Of a stretch of 64,000 nt of DNA, positions 13,201 to 24,552 are shown piece by piece. Under the pieces are notes generated by a model. The model did no database searches, was not told where the DNA came from, and was given only the letters and a program-made list of their open reading frames with translations. Positions within the stretch are counted from its first letter, which is position 1, and every line of letters begins with the position of its first letter. The stretch comes from Anoplopoma fimbria. Its lineage: Eukaryota; Chordata; Actinopteri; Perciformes; Anoplopomatidae. The stretch is taken from contig NC_072465.1 in the NCBI RefSeq assembly GCF_027596085.1, positions 9,782,553-9,846,552 of the forward strand, written 5' to 3'. A program made the position numbers and the translations under genes.

Positions 13201-13435
13201 TGTACTTGGCTTGTAAATGCAAGCGACAGTCACCCGGTGATATGTATTTCACTTTACAACTCCATGACCCTTAATTGAAAATTAAGCTTAACTTAAATAA
13301 TAATTGTTGTCTTGAAGAAGTTGGACTTTCTGAAGAGAAATAGTGAAATGTCAGTCTATTTCTCTCAGAATCTGTTCACACAGATTCTCTCACTTAGGTC
13401 AGCTAAATTTATGATAGATGTTTTTTATTTCAGTG

Positions 13436-13702
13436 GTTACATTACATTACAGTCATTTAGCAGACGCTTTTATCCAAAGCGACTTACAATCAGTAGTATA
13501 TTACATATCATTCACCCATTCATGACAGGCTACCATGCAAGGTGCCACCATCAGACTCTAACTAACATTCATCATCCAGTCCACACCGATGGCAAGCCTT
13601 CGGGAGCAACTTGGGGTTAAGTATCTTGCCCAAGGACACATCGAACCACCGATCCTCTGATTGGAGAACTACCTTGCTCTCCACTACGCCACAGCCGCCC
13701 GG
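13436..13702 (-). mobile_element. tRNA-derived SINE
   Basis: On the minus strand it begins CCGGGCGGCTGTGGCGTAGTGG with an A-box (TGGCGTAGTGG, 13691-13681) and a B-box-like GGTTCGATGTG (13647-13637). It ends GTAAGTCGCTTTGGATAAAA, GCGTCTGCTAAATGACTGTA and a short (ATGTA)n-type tail at 13442-13455. The tail module is one of the commonest interspersed sequences in ray-finned fish. Not a functional tRNA gene. Confidence 0.85.
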
Positions 13703-16700
13703 TTGGTCTTGTTCCCACCTTACTGTCTAATAAATGTGTAATTTTCTCTGCCAACATGTTTTGCAGTTATTTATATAATTTTATATGCAAGAACATTCAA
13801 AATGTTTTTGTTTGCCCCTAATAATGATTGAAGTGACTGCTTCTGTTGTCCTCTGAGACTAACACAAACAAGCTGGAGCCATCTATCTATTAATCCACCT
13901 TATAGGATCTTTAACCAGCCCCATCCATTCTACCCCCAAGGTCATCAATCACCAAGCACCTAGATGTACCACCGAGTAAATCTAGCTTACCTCAAATTAG
14001 AAGGACACTCATTTGTGGAAAGTGTACGGTGGGCTGAGGCATAGCAGGCGATCCAGCAGTTAGTATCTGGACTCTGCGATGTAACGGGAGGGACAATGTG
14101 GATGGCGAGTGTCCCATTTCCACAGTTGATCTCGCCGACACGTTCATCCATCAACCAGACGGCTTTGCAGGCTCGTTAGTGGCTTCATGGCGCTCCCCAG
14201 GGAACCAGACAAGGATCCGTCGACTCACTTTGTCGCCGGATTTCAGAAGTGCTTGATTTTTTATAAGGTCAATGCTGCGCAAGGTCTAGGACATCAGGAC
14301 TTGATATGTTTCCGATGCACGGGTAGAACTTTTAAATCTGCTCTTGTTGACAGATACATTTGTGACACTTGCTGTCCTGAAACCCAGTTTAGTATATTTT
14401 TCCAGGAAGAACTGGTTACATACTGTAGCTAAAAATAGTTCTCAAGTCCGGTCTTGAGTCCTGTCTTAAGACATCTTTCTATTATCTCGTACTTTGCCAC
14501 TGGTCTCACCTATTATTATGATTTGTTTTGCCTTTCTTGCCCAGTGTAACTGGCTGCTTTGCTAGCGGACTGGAGAGGCTGCTTTACTGTCAGTTCCACA
14601 CAGAAAAAGATGAAATAAAAAATATGACATGGGCTGTTCTGCACAATCATTTCAGGCCAGTATCCCTGGGATTTATGTCTAGCGTGAGATAATCTGTACC
14701 TCATTGCACCAACGCTGTTTGATTGACTGTGACGACACTCTTTTCATGTCCTTAAGTGTTTTTGTATGGAAGACTTAACGTGTCTTAATTTAAAAAAAAA
14801 AAAAATTAAACAAAGCAAAAAGTTAGATGTATCTCTTAATGTATGCATTCATAGTTTGACAATCCAAAAAAACATATATTAAAAGGATAATTACTTAGCT
14901 TTTTGTCTATATAAAATTGGTTTTTTTCAATGTGACATGAATTTTCAATGCATCAAATCAAATCAAGACACGTGAAGCAAAGTGAATTCCAGTATATTTC
15001 TTTTATGAGAAAGAGCAGCCTTGTCGATGCCAAAATGAAAAACAATCAACTGTCCAATCACAACTTGAGGATGGAACTATGGGTGGAGCTTATCATTGCT
15101 TACCCAAGGTATTGGCAGCTGTTGGCACAGTAAATGCATACATAAAAGAAAACATATAACAATGTGTACTTAATTTGACCTCTGTTTCTTAGTTTTTTTT
15201 TAATGGCATTTGAAATCTTCCATATTTTAGTAGCATAAAGGAATATTTCACCCCCAAAATTGTCAATTGTACATCAGTTACTCTCTGTGTGTTGCCTTGA
15301 ATGAGAGTCTGGATAGATAGAATTAAATGCAGGCCACATTTAACTAAACTGTCCGTTACAAACTGCAACATAACTAAGACTTTGTAAACTGATGTTTTAT
15401 CATAGTGTTGCTATAGTAGTAATTGTGACATGTTCTTTTTCATAACAAACACAATTTTAGCAATTAATACAAAATGTTGTATCACTGTCTGTTGGAATCA
15501 CATTTTACACATGTCCAAACCAAAAATATCAAACTGTGTGCTCAAAGTTGAATCACAGCTGACCCTCAACTACAAAACAACAGCAAGACAACAGTCTCTT
15601 TAATGGACATTGTTGTTCAAGCCTGTTTGGACCCCATCTTGACTCGGACTTGATTTTAGACACTTAACTTTATCTGGAAACTGCTTGAACTTGGGCAAGT
15701 TAAATACAAAGTAAGTATGTGACCTGGCTGTCTTGTTTTAAACAGTAGAGCCACATCCAAACATCGCCCACCAGCAGTAGCAAACTTTTTATTTTACAGC
15801 TAAACAGTTCACTAAAATATGTTTCTGAAAACACTTAAGGCAAGATAAAAGTAATATAGGGAAAGAATCATGATACTTATTAGAGCTTGTTTGACAGTTT
15901 GATCTGAGTTCAGAGCTTCGCGAGCAGTGATGGAAAACTCCTAAAGACTTCTAAGCTGTGATTGGCTGTTTTTCTTTGGGCGAGGTGGAATCTTTGAAAT
16001 TCCATGAGGAGCACGAAAAGAAGGCTTTCTTCACAGACTGTTTGTCTCATGTACTACTGTCAGGATAAAGGGACAGTTTGAGCAAATATGATGGGAAAAA
16101 AATTAAGGCTTTAAGGGGTCCTAACTTTTTAAAAGAAAAGCAAGAAACTTCCTGATTAGCACTCTTTGTATGATTTATGAGCTTTAAACTAAAGGGAAAC
16201 TCACTTGTTGAGATTCATTTTTACAAGTCAGCCTTGAGGTAAGCAGGAGAATATGGGCCACACACAACCTCCACTGGAAGGCCATTAAGGAACAACAAAT
16301 GGAGTCAAAACAGCTAATGCAACTCATTGATGGGCGTAGGACCATCACAAGATGCTAATGCATTTCAGACATTAAGCCTTCATTTCACCAGTAGTGATGG
16401 TTATGCATCTTAAATATCTTTCATCCACTATTTTGACCTTATAATGTCTTTGACCATTTTAAGGGACTTTTCAATGAAGAAATGCATTAGTTGTTTATAT
16501 TTTCATTGTGGATTTCTAGATTTACTTGAAGCAGAGTGGGCTCAGAGCCAGCACTGTTCACTAAATGCGAGCTTCCACCAGCCAAACCCAGGTGGAGACC
16601 CCGCTCCCCCTCTCCTCCTCCCTCAGTCTCCTCACGTGTGGGATGATGATATGCTTTCTCTTGCTCCCCCTTCTTCCTTTTTTTATTTCTCCAATGTATT

Positions 16701-18765
16701 TATTTACCCACTTATACGGGGAATAAATCAAGGTCAGCACACAATTCCGCACGCTGCTATTAAGATTCATTGTAATGCAAATTCTCCCGTAGCGAGCGCA
16801 CTACATTGACAGGTGCTGACACGCCAGGGCAACATGTAAACGGCCACACGTGAACACACACACACACCCACACACACACACACACACGGAAAGACACGCA
16901 CATTTACCAACTTAGAGATTCTGTGAACACTTTCCCTCAACCGTTGCGACTTTCTCTATTTCCATATCACTTGTCTGAAAAGTCCTCTGCTCATCCGTTT
17001 TATTAACATTGTTGTACAGTAAAATCAAACATCTACACTAAAGTATAATAAATTAGATTTTAAAAAATTCTGTTCCGAGCAAACCGACGAAAACAATTGT
17101 TCTTTTCTTTATTGTGTTGATCTGTTGGATGCTGTTAAAGATCGTTCTCTCCAACTGTCCAAGGACCTTACCGTGTTCATGTCAGTGACCCAGAGATGCA
17201 GGGATTTCTGTAGTCACAGCAACTCAAGCCCTCAGAAAAAGTGGTGTAACTAACTGACATTAATTAATAGGAACCAATTGCTGAGAACATACCACATGCA
17301 TACTATTCAGACTTTGAATAGCCTTATGTAGATCCCTGCTTAAGCCAAAACATAACATAAATAAAACTACTGCCATAATGGAGAGACTGCAATAATTGAA
17401 CCAGTTAAGTCGCTTAATGTCTAATGTTTCATTGGACATTAAGCGACTGAACTGGTTCAATAACTCTCTTAAATGAGGCAAAACATACTGGAGCTCAGTT
17501 AACTTTGTGTCGGCATCTCCAGGACAAGTAGGACTGCTCCAGAATCAGCACCCTGGACAGGTGTACCGACAGTTAACTTGTGTAAAGAAAAAAGAATACT
17601 AGATCTACAGTAGCAAACATGTCACCTACAAACTACATCCCATACAACTAAACTGCATTCCCAATTATTATTTTTTTATTAATTCCCATAATCGTTAAAG
17701 TGGTTAACGTTGTAGATAAAAAAAAAAATTTTTAAAAAACGCTTAAAAAACTACTTTGTTATGTTAAGGTAACAAAATACTTCCCGGGACTCAAACAACA
17801 GTCTCTTATGTGAGAGCCAAGCCTCATCCCAAACTGAGATAACCCTTCTCATATCATCAGGGATATTTTCATTGCAGAAGATGGATAATACAACTGTTTT
17901 CACATGCTGAGAAGAACTGTGTTGAACATTTTTTCTGTAATACTTTGTGTAATGTACTATAGTATTCTGTATATCTGTAGAAAGAGGAGGGTCAATGTTG
18001 ATTGGTTGGAGCAGGATTAACCCAGCCTCTCTCTTCATCCTCAGAGCGAATCAAGTAGTCAAGTCCAAATGTAGATTTCAACCAGTAGTCTACAAAAAGC
18101 CTCTAAAACACATTCAAAGTCATCTGTATTACTAACTCAACTCACTGTCGGTTTGGACTGCATCAATGAAACAACTGGTTGCTATTGACATGAAATTCAG
18201 CATCCTGGTATCACCATATATCGTATGAATAACACACCAAGACATTTGGGACGGATGGGTCAACCAAATTCAGGACTTTTATCCAGGATACAGATGTTCA
18301 CTTCATGCCTGTCAACCATTGACTTATTTATATTGAGCACGTAACTTAATAAACGTTACAAAGATATTTATTTTAACCAAAACCCAGATCTTTTCCCTAA
18401 ACATGACCAAGGGTTTTTAAAACATAACATAACAACATAACAAAAAGTAGTTTGGTTATATATGACTTCTTAACTTTTTAAAACAATCATCTTTCCTAAA
18501 CATAACCAAGTAATTTGGTTATGTACTGTCGGTGATACCTAACAGAGCAGATGTGATAATCCAAGCCATTGATAGACACTTTCAAGGCTTCAGCTCAGTT
18601 TGTGCTGGAAAGAAAAAACGCTCGCTTGTTGCCAGTGTTTTGGTACTTTTTGTAAAAAGAAAAAAAAACAAGTTTAATGAAATCTTAAGTAAAGAGGTAA
18701 AAAATGAAACACCAAAGTATGGTTTACATTTTGTACTACCTTGTCATTTGCAAGGGCCTTCATCA
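13703..18765. other. Intronic sequence, no gene recognised
   Basis: AT-rich with a CA tract at 16855-16886 and a strong hairpin at 17395-17461. The open frames at 14187, 16444 and 18532 show no domain and have AT-rich, low-complexity composition. Confidence 0.6.
17395..17461. repeat. 67-bp near-perfect hairpin
   Basis: Left arm 17395-17426 pairs with right arm 17430-17461 around the loop TTT. I count one A/G mismatch (17407/17449) and one G/T wobble (17422/17434) in 32 pairs. The outer arm reads ATTGAACCAGTTAAGTCGCT. Confidence 0.9.
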
Positions 18766-18790
18766 TTTCAAGTGTTGATTGTAGAAAGAA

Positions 18791-18824
18791 AGGCTCTGCT
18801 TTCTGAAATATGAAAGCAGAGCCT
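18791..18824. repeat. 13-bp perfect inverted repeat
   Basis: AGGCTCTGCTTTC at 18791-18803 and its reverse complement at 18812-18824, spacer TGAAATAT. It lies just beyond the truncated gag segment. Confidence 0.85.
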
Positions 18825-18924
18825 GCTCACCCTTCCTTTCATTTTTCCAAAAGTCTCTAAACAATGATGTGATGTGTTGACATTCAATGCTACAGACATT
18901 GCTTTTAAGGACAGTTCCATAAAC

Positions 18925-19305
18925 AGAAACTCCAGCTTGTGTCTTCCCAGGAGAGCTAGCATCTTATCCATTAACTCTGACGGCTTGTTGTCGCCGAGGC
19001 CGTTCAGAGAGAGAAGCCGGCGAGCCCGCTCCGAGTCAGAAAGATCCAAAGATTTTCAACAGGTATTCTTTTAAGGCAGCATACTTGTGATATTCTGGAG
19101 GATTCTCTAGAATGCTCACCACTCTGCCCGCTGTGGAACTGCCGAGGGCCGCTACTACATAATAATACTTCGTAGCATCCGCGGTGATGTCTCTGAGCGC
19201 GAACTGCGCTTCAGTTTGAGCGAACCAGACCGATGCTTGCGTCTCCCAGAACTCCGGCAGTTTGAGTGAAACTGCGTGCGTTGTCATGTTCTTCTCTGGA
19301 TCCAT
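18925..19305 (-). pseudogene. Ty3/Gypsy-type gag fragment, frameshifted and truncated
   Basis: The start codon at 19305 opens MDPEKNMTTHAVSLKLPEFW, then ASVWFAQTEAQFALRDITAD, KYYYVVAALG and NPPEYHKYAALKEYLL, the capsid-region motif of Ty3/Gypsy-type gag proteins. A one-base frameshift near 19045-19050 moves coding to a second frame with LSDSERARRLLSLNGLGDNK and SELMDKMLALLGRHK. Recognisable gag ends near 18925; no pol is present. Its start lies about 20 bases from an LTR edge and primer-binding site, confirming element identity. Confidence 0.85.
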
Positions 19306-19327
19306 CCAGTAGAGTCAGGGTCACCAA

Positions 19328-19585
19328 TGTAGGAGTGCAGGGATGACAAAGTCAGCAAAGTCTGTTTGGCTGCACACCTCTGTTGCCGTTTAATACACAC
19401 ACTAGCAACCAGCCATTACTGTGAACTCACCTCACCTTTAACCCCCAAATGACCCTGCATCACCATGGTTACCTTTGTTCTCTTAAAGGGAACATGTCAC
19501 CTTTACCTTTGTTATATCCCAGTGCTTCTACCTTGACATTACACATGATGAATTATGTGCTTGCCCACATGACAAGTCCACTACA
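19328..19585 (-). mobile_element. 5' LTR of the Gypsy-type element
   Basis: On the minus strand the LTR runs from TGTAGTGGACTTG (19585) to CACTCCTACA (19328), about 258 bp, with TGTA...TACA ends. Directly downstream is TTGGTGACCCTGAC, a primer-binding-site-like sequence found in many fish Gypsy elements. No second LTR is in the window, so the element is truncated or rearranged. Confidence 0.75.
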
Positions 19586-19674
19586 ATATTATGAATAGAA
19601 TCCATTAGCTGCCACGCTTCACAATGATCAACTTGCTTCTTGCAGGTGTGGGTCTCTTTACTCATCTTCTACTG

Positions 19675-19699
19675 ATGATGATGATGATGATGATGATAA
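19675..19699. repeat. (ATG)n triplet tract
   Basis: Eight near-perfect triplets read ATG/TGA. Confidence 0.9.
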
Positions 19700-21568
19700 T
19701 AATGATGCATTTTAAATCACATCTTAGTATTTCCCCTCATCCAGAGCACCGAGCGAGCATCAGAAGTGAAGTTAAAGGTTATCACAGCTGGTCTCGACAC
19801 AAACCGCCTTCCCCCTTTGCCTTTGAATATTCACCTGCGTGCTGATGAATTCATGTTGGGTGCGTACGGTTACTGCATTAGACACGCGGCGCAATGCATT
19901 ATCATAACCTGGCATGTGTGTATGTGTACATGTGTGTGTGCAGAACTCCCAGAGAATCTGTCAAAGGCTTCAAAAGCGCTTCGCCTGCTTCTCCCATTGA
20001 TGAACGAGCCACTCCGATGTTAATCGTGACCGGCTTCTCCACTCAGGGACTTCACAAAAAAAAAAAAAAAAACATCAAGGGATGTAGGGATTAACGGGAT
20101 AAAGTGGGAGGGGAAGAGAAAATAGTCCCGGGTAAATATTGGCAATATTAAATAGTTTCTGGCTCCTGTTATTGGGGGGGAGGGGCCTGCAGCGAGAGAG
20201 GAGACCGCCAGTGTAAGTGGAATGCAAATCAATTAAAGGCTCAATATTCTGGTACTTAATGTCGCTCAAAGATTAAGACATTTACACTTATTTCACACTT
20301 CGTTTGGCAATAGCAGATACCAAAAGCTTCAGCATGTGGAATTGTAGATAGCCAGATGAAGTACTGAATGATAATCTAGCGTTATTAAGAAAAGAAGAAA
20401 AAATTTGAATATGCCCTCCAGACATGAGAAATTAATCTGCATCAAATATTTTTTTCCACAGCTGTTTTTTTCTTATTTTTATTAATTATTTTCTTTTTGG
20501 GAGTTGCTTGAGAGTAACAGAATCTACATGTGGAATTGAAAGAAAGGGCGAAAACGCCCTACTCTCCACCACTTAGGTTTCAGTTACACTCATTTGTAAT
20601 CACTTTACACAGCCAAACGAAAAATCCTGTTCGATTTTGTACGAACACTGTAGAATTCAAAAGTAGAAGTCAATCTGATTCCAAAGCATGTTCAGACATC
20701 ACCGGTGTAGAAAACTGGATTTAGCAGAATCTGAAAACATCTGGAAGTATAAACCATGAAGTATAAACCATGTTGATGGAGCCGATGAAGTTGCCAAGCT
20801 GTATGATTTTGATGACCAACTGTTGCGTTCAAAGGATAATACTCACTTTTGTCAATCTGACAACATTGCTCACATGTTTTTCTTTGGTTTCATGTCATTC
20901 GTTCATGTTTCCGGTTTTATTTAGTTATTCACCTCTTCACTTCCTGCCTTTGTGTGTTTTTCATACCACTTTTGATCCCCTGCCCCTGTACTGATTAGTT
21001 TCACCTGTCCCTCGTTAACCCTGCAGTCACCCACCTTCTTGATCACCTGTTCTCAATCGCGAAAAATGTGTCTCTCTCTACAAATACCAGCCATGTCCTT
21101 ATGTTTGTTCAGCCTGCCCTATTCACAGAGGATTAGTATAACCTTAGTACCTCTAGTCATTTGTCATAATTGCGGAGGTCGTCTATGATCTTAATCCTGT
21201 GCGAATCTGCCATGGACGTAATTTGTCAAGTAAAAATTTCACTGTGAATAACATACAATATTTCGGCACACACAAACTTAAAAAAGAGGTAAACTTTTAT
21301 TAGGATTGTCAAATAAATACATGAAATTTGACCCTTCCTAGGCGTTCAGGAGCAGTGGGCTGCCGTAAAAATGCCAGGGAAGCAACCTGGTGTCTTGCTA
21401 AAGGCCTTTTGGGCATGCACACAGCTCGGGATCAAACCACCAAAGTAAATGGACGACAACATCTGTCAACTGAACCACACCTGCACCACCACACACAGAG
21501 GTCATGTGATAATATTTTAATATATGTCCTGTGCCAATCATGCGGCAACCTCAAATTCTCCCAAATGA

Positions 21569-21838
21569 CATCAATGTGGAAGTGTCTTAAAACTTGCATT
21601 CTCTCTACTGACCCCCAGGGGGCGACTCCTCTGGTTGCAAAAAGTAGTCTGATTGTATAGAAGTCTATGAGAAAATGACCCTACTTCTAACTTGATTTAT
21701 TCCCACAGTAAACATTGTAAACATGAGTTTATGGACTCAATCTCTAGTTTCAAGTCTTCTTCAATACAGCATGATGTTCATTTAGTAAATTATGGTCCAT
21801 TTAGAGTCAAATAGACCATAAAGCAGAATAATTATTAA
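21569..21838. repeat. CAGGGGGCGACTCC dispersed repeat, copy A
   Basis: Shares AAACTTGCATTCTCTCTACT, CAGGGGGCGACTCCTCTGGT, GTATAGAAGTCTATGAGAAA and ATGATGTTCATTTAGTAAAT with copy B at 52970. The core at 21611-21626 reads ACCCCCAGGGGGCGAC. Confidence 0.85.
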
Positions 21839-23429
21839 CATTGAACCTGAACAATGGTGGGGTTAGGTCAATATAAATTGAATAGTGTTATGTATATAAT
21901 TTGCATTTGCAGAGCAGTTGAATGCTATGGTTGATCAAATAAGGATCAGAAATTTCCTTTCAGACATGCTTTGCCATTCAGACCAGATCAACAAAGAATT
22001 GCAGCCTGTCTAAGCCCATCAGTGTGGTTTTATATTTGTAGGCCTGTTCTGGCTTCTATTTGTGTCACGTCCCATAGAATAGATGTGACAGGGATGTTGG
22101 ACCACAGTGAGTAGGTGGAGGCATAAAACAGAAAAAAAGGTGCCAAAACGTTTTGGATGTTTTTTCAGAGTCTTAAATAATTAAGGCTCACGCTGAGACA
22201 TTCAGCTTGTCCATGTTGACCCTGTCCATGTAAGAATAGTGAAGGAGTTCCAGCGCTCACTCACCTTTATGCAAAAGAAAACAAATATCAAAGAATGATA
22301 TATCAGGGTCAATATTATGAATTTGGCTTTACTCAGTTTGCACAAAAGACTAGAAAAATCTTTCTCGCTTCCCCCCCACAGCATCTAATAAAAAAAGAGG
22401 CCTACTGAAGCCTGGAAAGAAATTCTTGTTTGCTTGGTTTATTTTAATTTCAGAGGCAAACAATTGTCGGTTTTATCCATCCACATTGTTTTTTATCTCT
22501 TCTCCATTTTCATATCTATTTCAATATATACGTCTGGCAAATCTTAATGATGCGAAAAAGAGTGCATTAGCCGTTCAAAACAGGCATGCTCAGAAATGGC
22601 AGAAGGCTTAGTGTTGCTGCTTGCAGCTTTCTGAAACCTGGGCCTGGGGCCCCCAACTAATAGGGCCCCTAACAGCTATAATTTATTATAATGTTTAGAT
22701 ATTAAAACTATTAATTATGTTACTATTCTTACTCATTGTATTCCAAAATAAATGACAAAAGACACCAAAAGAACTCGCCTACTACTTAATGTGTACTTCC
22801 ACTTCAGTGGAAAAAAATTGTAGTACTACATTTACCTGACAAATAAATGTCTCTGGATATGTTGCAGATTCAGATTTTACTCACAAAAAATAATGATTAA
22901 CATATTATGAATTCAACTATCCAGCATCATATTGGATTTGAAAGGCTCCACCTTGAACAGACATTGAGTACATTTGAAGTGCATTGTGCTGACAATACCA
23001 CTCTTTAATTAGAGAAAAGTCCTGCATTAATACTTTTCATGTTAATAGTTTATAGTTTTACTTCAGACACATCTTTTAATTCTCCTTCTACCACTGCCAA
23101 TACCAACATTCCTTTTTAGAGAACGGGTGAAAAGTAAATCATAACAGCATTTGCCTGGAGGCCCTAATCACTTAATCCGCCCCTGGGAAACACACCCAGG
23201 ACGCAGTTACACACAGTCAGAAGCATCAATAAAAAACACGTTATGGAGGTCATTTTCAAACTGGCATAGTAGTCTCATGCTTTGCTACAACAACCAAGGC
23301 CATTCAATTGAGAATACAATGAACAATTAGGTGAGATTAAAAAGGCTATGAAAATCTCAGCCTATCAAATTAAACCCCATTACGCAGGATGTCATCAGAG
23401 ATCTAATCACATGGTTGAATAGCACATCC

Positions 23430-23432
<3 letters not shown>

Positions 23433-23524
<92 letters not shown>
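23433..23524. repeat. (GT)n microsatellite, about 92 bp
   Basis: Longest uninterrupted GT tract in the window. Confidence 0.97.
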
Positions 23525-23527
<3 letters not shown>

Positions 23528-24396
23528 TGCTGCTCAGCCATGGGGAACTTTTGCATGTGTACTTTTCGGGTACAAGCATTGAGGAAGGTGTCATTCCTAT
23601 TCAAACGCATCCAAAAATGTCTCAGTCAGTGGCCCAAAATACATTTTTTAACGATTCGCTTTGTTATGATTTCACTCATGTTGGTTATCCAATTTCATGG
23701 TTCTTTCAGCACCTTTTGAAGTCTAAGCGCCTAAAATGGCCCTCTGTGAACTTTAACAAGAGAGAGGTTAGGGAGACACAGCATCTGTAAACTAACACTC
23801 ACCATTCTGGGGGAGCATAAATTACCCCACGAGGAAGAGCAAACGTGAGCGCGCCCGTCGTCTGCTGCTGCTGCTCTCTGAGTGTATGCGAGGCTTACCC
23901 CTGCCCCATTTACCATGGCAGAAGCCTATTAACCGCCTGGAAAGAGAATATATTTATCAGAGCGCCCCCTCCATTATTAATCAGTGCAGAGTTAAAAGTG
24001 AATACGTATCAGAGGAGCTGAATAAGGTTGAAACACGGTCTGGATTCTGAAGGGGGTCTCACTGGGAGTATCAACAGTGCAGAGCCTTTTCAGCCCAAAT
24101 CTGAGCAGAAAGAAATACGACTTTCATCTCCCCTGCTCCACGGTCTCTACGGTTACAAGGCCTGTAATTATACATAGATTTGGAGGAAGGGGGGTTATGT
24201 CCTTAACATGATTGCTTTGGAGGAGATGACACAGTTTTGAAAAAGTTGGTATCCATAGCTTCCTGTGATTGACGCCTTTCTGGCCACACTCTCTCTCCAT
24301 TTCATCGTGGCCTGAGTGATTATGGGATCGCAGAGCCCTTCCTTGCAGAGCTCTCTATTTACTCTATTTATTCTCTCTCTCTCTCTCTCTTTTCAG

Positions 24397-24552
24397 CCTG
24401 TGAGGTGGGATTCTATAAGCCGGTGGCAGGTGATGGCCTGTGCGGTAAATGTCCTCAACACAGCCACTCTGAGACCAGAGCCGCCCTCTCCTGCCCCTGT
24501 GACTCCAGCCACTACAGAGCAGCAGATGACCCACCAGCGGCTCCATGCTCCC
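24397..24552 (+). CDS. epha8: epha8 exon 4: cysteine-rich (sushi/EGF-like) module
   Basis: A 156-bp exon, the length usual for this Eph exon. It is preceded by a CT-rich tract ending in CAG and followed by GTAAGC. It begins with the last two bases of a split Ala codon and reads ACEVGFYKP, then C..C..C spaced as in the Eph Cys-rich linker, ending APCS with one base of the next Arg codon. The 169-bp intron that follows has no stop in one wrong frame, so a naive ORF runs through it. The domain is extracellular and sits between the ligand-binding domain (not in window) and FN3-1. Confidence 0.93.

Larger units (their letters stand above)
6971..13435. other. Intronic sequence, no gene recognised
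   Basis: Contains CA and GT tracts (7668-7690, 10131-10198), a dispersed fish repeat at about 8860-9145, and a CNE-like stretch at 11700-11890. The small ORFs here lack family motifs and sit on simple repeats or AT-rich DNA. Confidence 0.6.
19590..24396. other. Rest of intron before exon 4
   Basis: Contains a copy of the CAGGGGGCGACTCC repeat (21569-21838), a very long GT tract (23433-23524) and a CNE-like stretch (23790-24020). No further coding exon was recognised, in particular no Eph ligand-binding domain. Confidence 0.6.

Noticed and set aside
13637..13702. tRNA gene on the - strand
   Set aside because: Only the promoter boxes of a SINE head; the SINE tail module follows.
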